Positions 50,013 through 61,328 of a stretch of 64,000 nt of DNA are shown piece by piece. Positions within the stretch are counted from its first letter, which is position 1. Each line of letters opens with the position of its first letter. The notes beneath the pieces were generated by a model that saw only the letters and a program-made list of their open reading frames with translations, searched no databases and was not told the DNA's origin. Location: positions 62,001 to 126,000 of the forward strand of contig JAPPBT010000065.1 of the NCBI GenBank assembly GCA_026702745.1, written 5' to 3'. Source of the stretch: Gemmatimonadota bacterium (lineage in GTDB: Bacteria > JAAXHH01). The translations under genes were made by a program, and so were the position numbers.

Positions 50013-52232
50013 TCAGCCCTCCTTCACTGCGGCCAGTGCGCTGAGCACTTTGTCGGGGGTAAACGGCATGTCCCGAATGCGGGCGCCGCAGGCGTTGTAG
50101 ATGGCGTTGGCGATCGCGCCGGGGGTCGGGATCGTCGCGGGTTCGCCGATGCCGATGACGCCCCGTTCCGGTTCGTCGTACCTGAGGATTTCGATTTCGG
50201 GGATGTCCGTGGAGCCCATGAGCTTGTAGTCTTCCAGGTTGGCGTTGACCATGAAGCCCGTCGCGGGATCCATGATGCGGTTCTCGTACATGCCGTATCC
50301 AATCCCCATCAGGACGCCGCCGTTTACCTGGCTCGCCCAGGTGAGCGGGTTCAGGATCATGCCGCTGTTGTGGACGGCCACGACCCGGTCGACCTTCACC
50401 AGGCCGGTCTCGGTGTCGACGCTGACCTCGACGAAGTGCACGCCGGGCACGCCGCTGTCCGAGTAGCCGGGCAGCCACTGGCCGTGGAAGAAGATGGGCT
50501 CGTCCCCGAGCTGGGCCGTGGCCTGTTGCCAGGTCATGCTCTTGGAAGGATCGCTCCCGACGAACACATTCCCGTCCGAGGCTACGAGTTCACCGGGTTC
50601 CACGCCGAAGTTAGGCGCGATCTTCTTGAACAGCTCGAGTTTCGCCAGCATCGTCGTACCCTTGATGGCGGGTGATACCGACGCGGCCGTGGTGCTTCCG
50701 CCGCTACCGCCTGAATAAGGGTAGTTCGTGTCGCCGATGCCGACGGAAATGTCCTCCATCTTCAACCCGAACTCTTCCGCCGCGACCATGTGCACCAGGG
50801 TGAGCGTCCCGGTCCCGATGTCCTGCGTGCCGCACTTCACCTGCACGCTCCCATCGGGATTGATGGTACACTCGGCCTGCGTCCTTCCACCGCCGCCGCC
50901 CCACCGGGCCGATCCCACGCCCATGCCGGTCTTGATCCGGCCGGTCTGCGAATTGGGCGTGGCGCTCCGGCGGGTCTTCCATCCGATGTGCTCCGCACCC
51001 ATGGCCACCATGTTGCGCCGCGCTTCATTCGGATCGTTCATCTGGCGGATGTCGATGGGGTCCATGCCCAGCGCCTCGGCCATCTCGTCCATCATGGACT
51101 CCATGGCGAAGGCCGCCTGGGGATGTCCCGGCGCGCGCTGGGCGGCCATCGGCCCGGCGTTGGTGAACACGCTCGTCTGTTCGATGCGGTAATTGGGGAT
51201 CTCGTACAGGTACGGCGCCCCGGGTATGTTGGCGCTGCCGGCGACGCCCGGCGTGCCGTAGTTGCTCCGTTCGTAGGCGACCAGCTTGCCATCGCTCGTC
51301 GCGCCCAGCTTCACGTGCTGCACGGCGGAGGGCCGGTTTCCGGTGGCCAGGTGCTCTTCCTTGCGCGTCAGCATCAGCTTAACGGGCGCCCCGGCCTTCC
51401 GGGCGAGTAGTGCGCAGATCACGCCCTCTTTACGAGCGCCGAACTTGGCGCCGAACCCGCCGCCCATGAATTCAGTGATCACGCGGACGTTCGTTTCGGG
51501 GATGCCGAAATGCCCGGCCAGTTCGCCGCGCACGCTGAATACGCCCTGGGTGGAGGCCCAGACCGTCAGCTTGTCGCCTTCCCACTGGCACACGTTGCCG
51601 TGGGTCTCCAGCGCGATGTGGGACTGCACCTGGCACCGGTAGGTGGCCTCGAGGGTCACGTCGGCCTGGGCGAATCCCGCGGCGATGTCGCCCTGCTCAC
51701 CGACCCTGGGCTCGCCCACGTTTCCGCGGTCACTGTGCACCTGGGCCGCGTCCGGGTCCCGCGCCGCGTCTTCGTCCACGACGAAGGGCAGCACCTCGTA
51801 ATCCACGTCGATAGCGTGGAGCGCGTCTTCGGCGACCTCCGGCGTCGTCGCCGCCACGGCCGCGATTTCCTGTCCGGCGAACCGGCACTCCCGCGAGAAG
51901 ACCTCGGGGTCGTCGCTGGGAAGCACCACCACGCTCACGCCGGGCAGCGCCATCGCCCGGGTGGCGTCGATGCGGTTGATCCGGGCACGAGGGTGGGCCG
52001 ACCGCAGGATGCGACCGTAGAGCAGGCCGGGCAACTTGATGTCGGCGGTGTACTTGGCGCGTCCGGTGACCTTGTCGACCGCGTCCACGCGGGTGTGGGG
52101 CTTGTTGATGTACTTGTTCTTCGAGAGGTCTCCCCAGCCGCCTTCGCCGGTATCGGGGACCTGAATCTCTATTTCTCTGGGTTCACCGTCTTCCTGGATG
52201 GTGATCGTGACCGTCTTCATCTTCTGCTGCAT
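50013..52232 (-). CDS. Molybdenum hydroxylase molybdopterin-binding subunit
   Basis: This 739-residue large subunit of the xanthine dehydrogenase/aldehyde oxidoreductase family oxidises a hydroxylatable substrate at a Mo-cofactor. Motifs are GRAKYTADIKLPGLLYGRILRSAHPRA (N-terminal domain), GGGFGAKFGARKEG, QRAPGHPQAAFAMESMMDEMAE, and GIGEPATIPTPGAIANAIYNACG with the catalytic Glu. No signal peptide is present; export, if any, must be with the Tat-bearing FeS subunit. Substrate unknown. Confidence 0.93.
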   Translation of the reverse strand: MQQKMKTVTITIQEDGEPREIEIQVPDTGEGGWGDLSKNKYINKPHTRVDAVDKVTGRAKYTADIKLPGLLYGRILRSAHPRARINRIDATRAMALPGVSVVVLPSDDPEVFSRECRFAGQEIAAVAATTPEVAEDALHAIDVDYEVLPFVVDEDAARDPDAAQVHSDRGNVGEPRVGEQGDIAAGFAQADVTLEATYRCQVQSHIALETHGNVCQWEGDKLTVWASTQGVFSVRGELAGHFGIPETNVRVITEFMGGGFGAKFGARKEGVICALLARKAGAPVKLMLTRKEEHLATGNRPSAVQHVKLGATSDGKLVAYERSNYGTPGVAGSANIPGAPYLYEIPNYRIEQTSVFTNAGPMAAQRAPGHPQAAFAMESMMDEMAEALGMDPIDIRQMNDPNEARRNMVAMGAEHIGWKTRRSATPNSQTGRIKTGMGVGSARWGGGGGRTQAECTINPDGSVQVKCGTQDIGTGTLTLVHMVAAEEFGLKMEDISVGIGDTNYPYSGGSGGSTTAASVSPAIKGTTMLAKLELFKKIAPNFGVEPGELVASDGNVFVGSDPSKSMTWQQATAQLGDEPIFFHGQWLPGYSDSGVPGVHFVEVSVDTETGLVKVDRVVAVHNSGMILNPLTWASQVNGGVLMGIGYGMYENRIMDPATGFMVNANLEDYKLMGSTDIPEIEILRYDEPERGVIGIGEPATIPTPGAIANAIYNACGARIRDMPFTPDKVLSALAAVKEG

Positions 52233-52236
52233 CGGC

Positions 52237-52899
52237 TCACCCTCCCTTCCGCATCTTTTCGGCGGCGCTCATCACGGCCTCGAACACGTGGGGATAGGTG
52301 CCGCAGCGACAGATGTTGCCGGACAGACCCTCCCGGACCTCTTCCGGCGTCGGGTTGTCGTTGGCGTCCAGCAATGACTTGGAGGACATCAGGAACCCCG
52401 GTGTGCAGAATCCGCACATCAGGGCGTCCTTCTCGACAAAGGCTTCCTGGATGGGATGCAGACTGTCGCCGTCCGCCATGCCTTCGACGGTCTCGATCTT
52501 CCGGCCCTGGGCGTCCATGGCCAGCGTCATGCAACTGAAGACGAGCTTTCCGTCCATCTCCACGGTGCAGGCCCCGCATTCGCCCTTGTCGCAGACCACC
52601 TTGGGACCGGTGATCTCCAGCCGGTCCCGCAGCGCGTCGGCCAGGGTCGTGCGTGCTTCCACTAAGGCGTTGTGCGACTCGCCGTTCACGTCGAGCGATA
52701 TGGTCGCCGACATGACGCCCTCGGCTTCCTGGGCGGCCGCCGTCCCGGCTTCCGAAACCAGGATGGCCGGCGCTACGGCAGCCGTCACCGCACCTGCGCC
52801 CGCGCCCTTGAGAAAACCACGGCGCGTGAACCGGGTCCCCGATTTCGTTTCGGAATGGGACGATTCATCGGGCCTGGCTTCATCGTGTCGATCAGCCAT
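52237..52899 (-). CDS. Molybdenum hydroxylase [2Fe-2S] subunit with Tat signal
   Basis: This 220-residue small subunit carries the two [2Fe-2S] clusters: CDKGECGACTVEMDGKLVFSC in the ferredoxin-like domain and CGFCTPGF plus CRCGTY in the helical domain. Its N terminus is a twin-arginine signal (TRRGFLKG followed by a hydrophobic stretch of about 18 residues ending AAAQ), so the assembled complex is probably exported, as in the periplasmic PaoABC type. AGGAGG lies just before the ATG. It is first in the operon. Confidence 0.95.
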   Translation of the reverse strand: MADRHDEARPDESSHSETKSGTRFTRRGFLKGAGAGAVTAAVAPAILVSEAGTAAAQEAEGVMSATISLDVNGESHNALVEARTTLADALRDRLEITGPKVVCDKGECGACTVEMDGKLVFSCMTLAMDAQGRKIETVEGMADGDSLHPIQEAFVEKDALMCGFCTPGFLMSSKSLLDANDNPTPEEVREGLSGNICRCGTYPHVFEAVMSAAEKMRKGG

Positions 52900-52938
52900 G
52901 GGACCTCCTCTTCTACGTATTTATGCCATCAAATTAAA

Positions 52939-52982
52939 GCCAGCCGGAACGGACGAAGTGCTGACGACAGCATCCGGCTGGC
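52939..52982 (-). promoter_or_regulatory. Structured RNA element in the Mo-hydroxylase leader
   Basis: On the minus strand a perfect 10-bp stem (GCCAGCCGGA with TCCGGCTGGC) encloses a second perfect 5-bp hairpin (TGCTG, 4-nt loop, CAGCA), and the sequence after it is U-rich (TTTAATTTG) before the start codon. The element sits 40 nt upstream of the FeS-subunit ATG. It could be an attenuator, a riboswitch or an RNA-protein site; no known riboswitch class was recognised. Confidence 0.55.
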
Positions 52983-53002
52983 GAGTAATCACGAGAACCG
53001 GA

Positions 53003-53017
53003 ACCGGCAAGGCCGGT
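53003..53017 (-). promoter_or_regulatory. Short perfect hairpin in the same leader
   Basis: ACCGGC and GCCGGT form a 6-bp stem with a 3-nt loop. It lies between the promoter (53052-53080) and the longer element at 52939-52982. Confidence 0.45.
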
Positions 53018-53051
53018 GTTCTGTGGTAATCTGGTAGGGAACCACCCTATG

Positions 53052-53080
53052 AATATGGAAGTCACTCCGGTCACCGTCAA
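53052..53080 (-). promoter_or_regulatory. Promoter for the molybdenum hydroxylase operon
   Basis: TTGACG (53080-53075), 17 bp, CATATT (53057-53052) on the minus strand. Transcription would start near 53045 and produce a leader of about 145 nt containing the two hairpins. Confidence 0.55.
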
Positions 53081-53276
53081 GGTCTTTCACTAATGGTTAT
53101 ACAGGGAACGAAGGCGTTGTCGTCAAACAAAACCGGGTACGCGTTTTCACTTGCGATTTCGGCCTGTGTGCCCTTAGATTCAGGGGGAGTGCGACGGCAA
53201 CGTGGATTGGGAAGATGTTTGCAGGACGACCGGTCCATTCGGCCGGAACAGGATGCCTGACAGCCGGAGAACGGGA

Positions 53277-54326
53277 ATGAAGCGTTACGCATTTGCCGCC
53301 ATGGCCGGCGCCGCGGTGAGCGCCCTCGTGGGTGCGGAGTTCTACCTTCGACGGCAGGATCACGCGTACAACAGGGACCGCTGGTTCCACGAAGAATACG
53401 ACGGCGCCCATCCCTACATCGTGTTTCACAACCGGAGCGGCTGGGAACTGATGCCGGGGTACAGCGTGGCCGGCATCCGGATCAACGACTACGGGTTCCG
53501 GGGAACGGACTTTCCGAGGCGGAAGGATCCCGAAGCCGTCCGTATCATGTGTCTCGGCGACTCCTGCACCTTCGGCGCGCCCGGGGATGATTCACCCTAT
53601 CCCTACCAGTTGGAACGGCAGCTGGCGCAGATGGACCTGGAGCGCGATCACCAGGTGATCAACGCCGGCGTGGACGACCACGCGTCCATCAACGCCCAGT
53701 TGCGCCTTCCCAGGCTCATGGCTTTCGATCCGGACATCCTGATCGTCTATATCGGCTGGAACGACATGTGGCTGGGGAACCCGAAGCACTATCCCGACAT
53801 GCGCAGGAAGACCCAGTCCTACTGGCACTACGGCAACGGCGGCAACACGGGCCTGAGGCTGCTGGACGAGGCCAAGGAGATCCTGGAACTGAACACGCCG
53901 CCGCCCATCGGCTCCTTCGACCTCGAGGACTTCCTCCCGGAGAACTACGAATACAATATGCGCCGCCTCATCCAGACGGCGAAGAGCGACCGGACCCGTG
54001 TCGTCCTGACGACCCTGCCGACGCTCATATCCCGTAACGGCGCGGAGATGTCCATGCAATGCCTCGACAAGATGCGGTATCCGTCCTTCGTAGCCCGGGG
54101 AGATCTCGACCGCCTCAGGCAACTCTACGATATCTACGATGCCTCGATCCGCCGGCTGGCCATGGAAGAGGATACGGACCTCATCGATCTCAACGCCGCT
54201 TTTACCGAGATGGACGGTGAACGCGAACGGTACTTCGCCGATACCTGGCACCCCACCATCGAAGGCAGCGAGGTCATTGCGCGGGCGCTGGCCCAGGGCC
54301 TGCGGGACCGCGCCATTGTAGGATAG
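53277..54326 (+). CDS. SGNH/GDSL-family hydrolase
   Basis: This protein of about 349 residues has an N-terminal hydrophobic helix (FAAMAGAAVSALVGAEFYL) that may anchor or export it, then SGNH hydrolase blocks: MCLGDSCTFGAPGDD (Ser), VINAGVDDHASINAQLRL (Gly), LIVYIGWNDMW (Asn) and the C-terminal DTWHPTIEGSEVIARAL (Asp and His). It is probably an esterase or deacetylase acting on a surface substrate. ATG 53277 has GGAG 8 nt upstream. Confidence 0.85.
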   Translation: MKRYAFAAMAGAAVSALVGAEFYLRRQDHAYNRDRWFHEEYDGAHPYIVFHNRSGWELMPGYSVAGIRINDYGFRGTDFPRRKDPEAVRIMCLGDSCTFGAPGDDSPYPYQLERQLAQMDLERDHQVINAGVDDHASINAQLRLPRLMAFDPDILIVYIGWNDMWLGNPKHYPDMRRKTQSYWHYGNGGNTGLRLLDEAKEILELNTPPPIGSFDLEDFLPENYEYNMRRLIQTAKSDRTRVVLTTLPTLISRNGAEMSMQCLDKMRYPSFVARGDLDRLRQLYDIYDASIRRLAMEEDTDLIDLNAAFTEMDGERERYFADTWHPTIEGSEVIARALAQGLRDRAIVG

Positions 54327-54336
54327 TCCAGACCCG

Positions 54337-54855
54337 TTGAAGCACGTATTGAAATACACGGTCTTCCCCACGCCGCTCGGCCCCATGTACGCAGCGGCCA
54401 GTGACGCGGGCGTATGCCGCGTTACCTCCGGTGTCACGGACGAGGCGTTCGCTACGGACATGCTGAACCGTTTCGACGCGGAACTCGCCTTCGTCCCGGA
54501 CGACGGACTGCTTGCCTCGGTCGAAGACCAGATCACGCGGTATTTTAAAGGTAACTTGAAGGATTTCGACCTTCCGATTGATTTCCTGCGGGGCACGTCC
54601 TTTACCCGGCAGGTCTGGACCGCGCAACAGGCCATTCCATACGGGCAGTGGCGTTCCTACAAATGGGTGGCCGAGCAGGTTCGCAGGCCCAGGGCCGCCC
54701 GGGCGGTGGGCCAGGCCAACAGCAGTAACGACATCGGCCTCCTGGTTCCCTGCCACCGCGTGATCACCAGTGACGGACGCCTGGGAGGCTACGGCGGCCG
54801 GCCGGAGGTCAAGGCGTTTCTGCTCGACCTGGAAGGTACGGTATACAACCGCTGA
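54337..54855 (+). CDS. ogt: Methylated-DNA--[protein]-cysteine S-methyltransferase
   Basis: This 172-residue suicide enzyme removes alkyl groups from O6-methylguanine. The active-site motif LLVPCHRVITSDGRLGGYGG is intact, with the helix-turn-helix SYKWVAEQVRRPRAARAVGQANSSND. The start is a TTG at 54337; no strong ribosome site precedes it and a second TTG lies 12 nt downstream. It follows the SGNH gene by 10 bp. Confidence 0.93.
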   Translation: MKHVLKYTVFPTPLGPMYAAASDAGVCRVTSGVTDEAFATDMLNRFDAELAFVPDDGLLASVEDQITRYFKGNLKDFDLPIDFLRGTSFTRQVWTAQQAIPYGQWRSYKWVAEQVRRPRAARAVGQANSSNDIGLLVPCHRVITSDGRLGGYGGRPEVKAFLLDLEGTVYNR

Positions 54856-54880
54856 CCGCTTTCCGATCCGATTACTGCCC

Positions 54881-55534
54881 ATGCCGCTGGACATTCCCAA
54901 CCGAGTCTACTTCGCCTACGCCTTCCAGTGCAGATACCGCGAGCAGGCGCCCCGGATCAACGGCGTCCTGGACGACTGGGATACCGATTACCTGGTACCC
55001 GACCTGGGATTCCTGGAGAACCGGCCGAAAGCCGCGGACGTCTACATGGCCTGGAACGACGAGGGCCTGTACTTCGCCGTGGACGTGCGCAAGCGTAAAC
55101 CGGTCCAGTCCCACTACGGAAGGCACTGGACCGGAGACAGCTTCCAGATCTGGCTGGACACGCGCGACGTGAAGACCGCCAGGCGGGCGGGAAGGTACTG
55201 CCACCAGTTCAATTGCCTCCCCACCGGGGGCGGCGACCGCGGGGACCGGCCCGTGGTCAAGCCCTCGCAGGTCGACCGCGCCCGCGAGAGTTGGAACATG
55301 CCGGAACCGGAAGCGCTTCCCATCGCGTCCCTGATCACGGACCGCGGTTACACCCTGGAGGTGTGCCTCCCGACCGAAACGCTCAGCGGATACGACCCGG
55401 AAGAGTTTCCTCGCCTGGGTTTTACCTATTTCCTCAACAATTCGGAGTACCCCGCCCAGTGGTGGAGCGCCGGGCGGGACCTGCGCGTGCACGTGGACCC
55501 CAGTACGTGGGGCACGGCGGTGTTAAGCAGATAG
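54881..55534 (+). CDS. CBM9-like domain protein
   Basis: This 217-residue protein is a single CBM9-like beta-sandwich: FQCRYREQAPRINGVLDDW, VYMAWNDEGLYFAVDVRKR, DSFQIWLDTRDVKTARR and GYTLEVCLPTETLSGYDPEEFPRLGF. It resembles each half of the two-domain protein at 45322-47055 and, like it, has neither signal peptide nor catalytic domain. ATG 54881 is the first in frame after the ogt stop. Confidence 0.75.
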   Translation: MPLDIPNRVYFAYAFQCRYREQAPRINGVLDDWDTDYLVPDLGFLENRPKAADVYMAWNDEGLYFAVDVRKRKPVQSHYGRHWTGDSFQIWLDTRDVKTARRAGRYCHQFNCLPTGGGDRGDRPVVKPSQVDRARESWNMPEPEALPIASLITDRGYTLEVCLPTETLSGYDPEEFPRLGFTYFLNNSEYPAQWWSAGRDLRVHVDPSTWGTAVLSR

Positions 55535-55583
55535 TCGGCGAGAAAAGAAGATGTCGGCCTGACCATCATCGAAAGGACGAAGC

Positions 55584-55946
55584 GTGCAAAGAGTTCAGGG
55601 ATTCGGCGGGTTCTTCTTTCGGGCAAAGGACGCAGAAGGACTTGCGAAATGGTATCTGGATCATCTTGGCATCAATCCCGCTCCGACAGACATGGAGATG
55701 GCGCCATGGGTAACCGAGTCCGGTGTGACGGTTTTCTCACCCTTCGATGCTGACACGGACTATTTCGCGCCGGATAAGTCATTCATGCTGAATTTCCGCG
55801 TGGCTGATTTGGATGCGATGATCACGCAACTGAAGTCCACGGATATCGAGGTCAGCCACGAAATCGAAATGGAGGGCATCGGTCGCTTCGCCCGCATACA
55901 TGACCCCGAAGGAAACGCGATCGAACTATGGGAACCCACGTCGTGA
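55584..55946 (+). CDS. VOC (glyoxalase-like) family protein
   Basis: This 120-residue protein has the single VOC module: GFFFRAKDAEGLAKWYLDHLGINP, FMLNFRVADLDAMITQLKSTDIEV and the metal-glutamate-bearing IHDPEGNAIELWEP. Family members include glyoxalase I and antibiotic-resistance proteins; substrate is unknown. Start is a GTG with AAAGGA at about 8 nt. Confidence 0.85.
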   Translation: MQRVQGFGGFFFRAKDAEGLAKWYLDHLGINPAPTDMEMAPWVTESGVTVFSPFDADTDYFAPDKSFMLNFRVADLDAMITQLKSTDIEVSHEIEMEGIGRFARIHDPEGNAIELWEPTS

Positions 55947-56066
55947 GATTCGTGGCCGGAAGCCTAACGGAGATCTTGCGGAAGACATCCGGTTGTCAAC
56001 CCTAGGAAAATATGCCAGAGCGATTGGCAATTCGCTGCGGTCTACGGCGGGATAACAGGCTGCAGG

Positions 56067-59768
<3,702 letters not shown>

Positions 59769-59858
59769 CCGGTCCAGCAGGAGGTGGGTTTCAGTTGTTA
59801 CGGGATGGAACTGGCTGAAGATGCGGTCTCCTTATCGAGGATGTACTACGCGAGTGGC

Positions 59859-59900
59859 GTGCCATCGCGGGCGGCCGTGCCATCGCGGGCGGCCGTGCCA
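59859..59900. repeat. Tandem 18-bp repeat in the metH leader
   Basis: The unit gtgccatcgcgggcggcc occurs at 59859-59876 and 59877-59894, with a partial third copy to 59900, between the metH promoter and its ribosome-binding site. Confidence 0.9.
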
Positions 59901-59902
59901 TA

Positions 59903-59931
59903 AATCTACGGGAGGTCCGGGGAATCGTCAA
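59903..59931 (-). promoter_or_regulatory. Promoter for metH
   Basis: TTGACG (59931-59926) and TAGATT (59908-59903, 4/6) are 17 bp apart on the minus strand, about 75 bp before the metH ribosome-binding site. No cobalamin riboswitch was recognised in the leader. Confidence 0.6.
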
Positions 59932-59960
59932 GGTCGACGCAATTGATCTTCCCATCCGTT

Positions 59961-59988
59961 TTGCGACGTTGTATCATGACGGTATATC
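59961..59988 (+). promoter_or_regulatory. Weak candidate promoter for the Tat-signal aminotransferase
   Basis: TTGCGA (59961-59966) and TATATC (59983-59988) are 16 bp apart, about 70 bp upstream of the aminotransferase ATG. The match is moderate only. Confidence 0.3.
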
Positions 59989-60057
59989 TTGAAATCGACA
60001 GGTGAATACGGCGGATCGACAGTCCGATTACTCGACAATAGGAGAAGGGGTGTTCCA

Positions 60058-61287
60058 ATGTCCGACAGAAAAGAAGCAAGTACCACGACCAGGCCAGGGC
60101 TTTCGCGGCCCAGTCCGGGGCTTTCGCGCCGGGGATTCCTGAAAGGCGCCCTTGCGGGTGCCGGTGCGATTTCCTTTGGCAGTTACGAGGCCGTGGCCCA
60201 GATGGTGGGCGGCCCTTCCGTACGTGGCTGGGGGGTGCCCCCGGGCCTGGTGCGCATCGACGCCAACGAGAACGCCCTGGGGCCGTCTCCCCGGGCGGTC
60301 GAGGCGGTTTTGTCTCTGGTGACCAGCATCAACCGGTATGGCCAGAACCCGGACCTGCTGGGCAAGCTCGCCCGCCGGCACGGCGTACCCGTGGTAGAGT
60401 GGACGGACAGTCCCTTTGCCCCGGTACCCGACGCGTGGGTCGCGGTGGGCGCCGGGTCGTCGGACCTGCTGTTCGCCATCGGCCACGCTTACGTTCGCGA
60501 GGGCACGGAGGTCGTGGAAAGCCTGCCGGGCTTCGGTTTCATCACCCGATTCGCCGGCGTGGCCAACGCGGAACCGGTCCGGGTTCCCTTGCTGGAAGGC
60601 ATGAAACCCGATCTGGACGGTCTCAGCGCGGCCGTGACGGAACGGACCGCCATGGTCGTCGTGACTACCCCCGGCAATCCCACGGGCCAGTTGACCCCCA
60701 TGTCGCAGTTAAGGCCCTTTGTGGAGTCGATCCCCGAGCGCGTGCTGGTCCTCGTCGATGAAGCCTATATCGAATTCGCGGAGAACGAGGCCGACCGCGA
60801 AGGCGCGGCATCGCTGATCCCGGATCATCCGAACGTCATCGTGACGCGCACGTTTTCCAAGGTCTTCGGCATGGCCGGCATGCGGGTGGGATACGCGGTC
60901 GCCCGGCCGGAGGTGATCGCGCGGATCGGCCGCCACCGGGCCAACACGCTCACCCTCCTGTCCACCCACGCCGCGTCGGCGGCCCTCGACGACACAGACC
61001 ACCTGCGGCGTTCACAGGAACTGGTGAGTCGGGGGAAACGCTATTTCTACGAGCAGCTGGACGCCATGGGCATCGAATACGCACCGAGCGAGTCGAGCTT
61101 CGTGATGATGAACATGAAGACCGACGTGGACGAACTCGTCCGCCGGATGCGCGAGGAACACAACGTACTGGTGGGCAACGCGAGGGCGCGCTGGAATATC
61201 GAAGGCTGGATCCGCGTCACAGCCGGCCTGCCCGAGGAGAACGAGGCGTTTATTGCCGCGCTGAAGAAAGTGTTGGTGAGCAGTTAG
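60058..61287 (+). CDS. PLP aminotransferase, histidinol-phosphate-aminotransferase-like, with Tat signal
   Basis: This protein of 409 residues begins with a twin-arginine signal (SRRGFLKGALAGAGAISFGSYEAVAQ), followed by a class I/II aminotransferase closest in form to HisC: RIDANENALGPSPRAVEAVL, VGAGSSDLLFAIGHA, VVVTTPGNPTGQLTP, VDEAYIEFAE and the Schiff-base region RTFSKVFGMAGMRVGYAVARPE. AGGAG precedes ATG 60058. An exported PLP enzyme is unusual, as PLP enzymes normally act in the cytosol; Tat transport can carry a folded, cofactor-loaded protein. Substrate unknown. Confidence 0.85.
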   Translation: MSDRKEASTTTRPGLSRPSPGLSRRGFLKGALAGAGAISFGSYEAVAQMVGGPSVRGWGVPPGLVRIDANENALGPSPRAVEAVLSLVTSINRYGQNPDLLGKLARRHGVPVVEWTDSPFAPVPDAWVAVGAGSSDLLFAIGHAYVREGTEVVESLPGFGFITRFAGVANAEPVRVPLLEGMKPDLDGLSAAVTERTAMVVVTTPGNPTGQLTPMSQLRPFVESIPERVLVLVDEAYIEFAENEADREGAASLIPDHPNVIVTRTFSKVFGMAGMRVGYAVARPEVIARIGRHRANTLTLLSTHAASAALDDTDHLRRSQELVSRGKRYFYEQLDAMGIEYAPSESSFVMMNMKTDVDELVRRMREEHNVLVGNARARWNIEGWIRVTAGLPEENEAFIAALKKVLVSS

Positions 61288-61328
61288 GATTTGGTAGTTA
61301 GACGAATCTGCAGGGCATGTTGTAAAAA

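Noticed and set aside
59769-60000. Cobalamin riboswitch before metH
   Set aside because: No B12-box-like conserved core was recognised in the ~170-nt leader; the region is occupied by a promoter and an 18-bp repeat.
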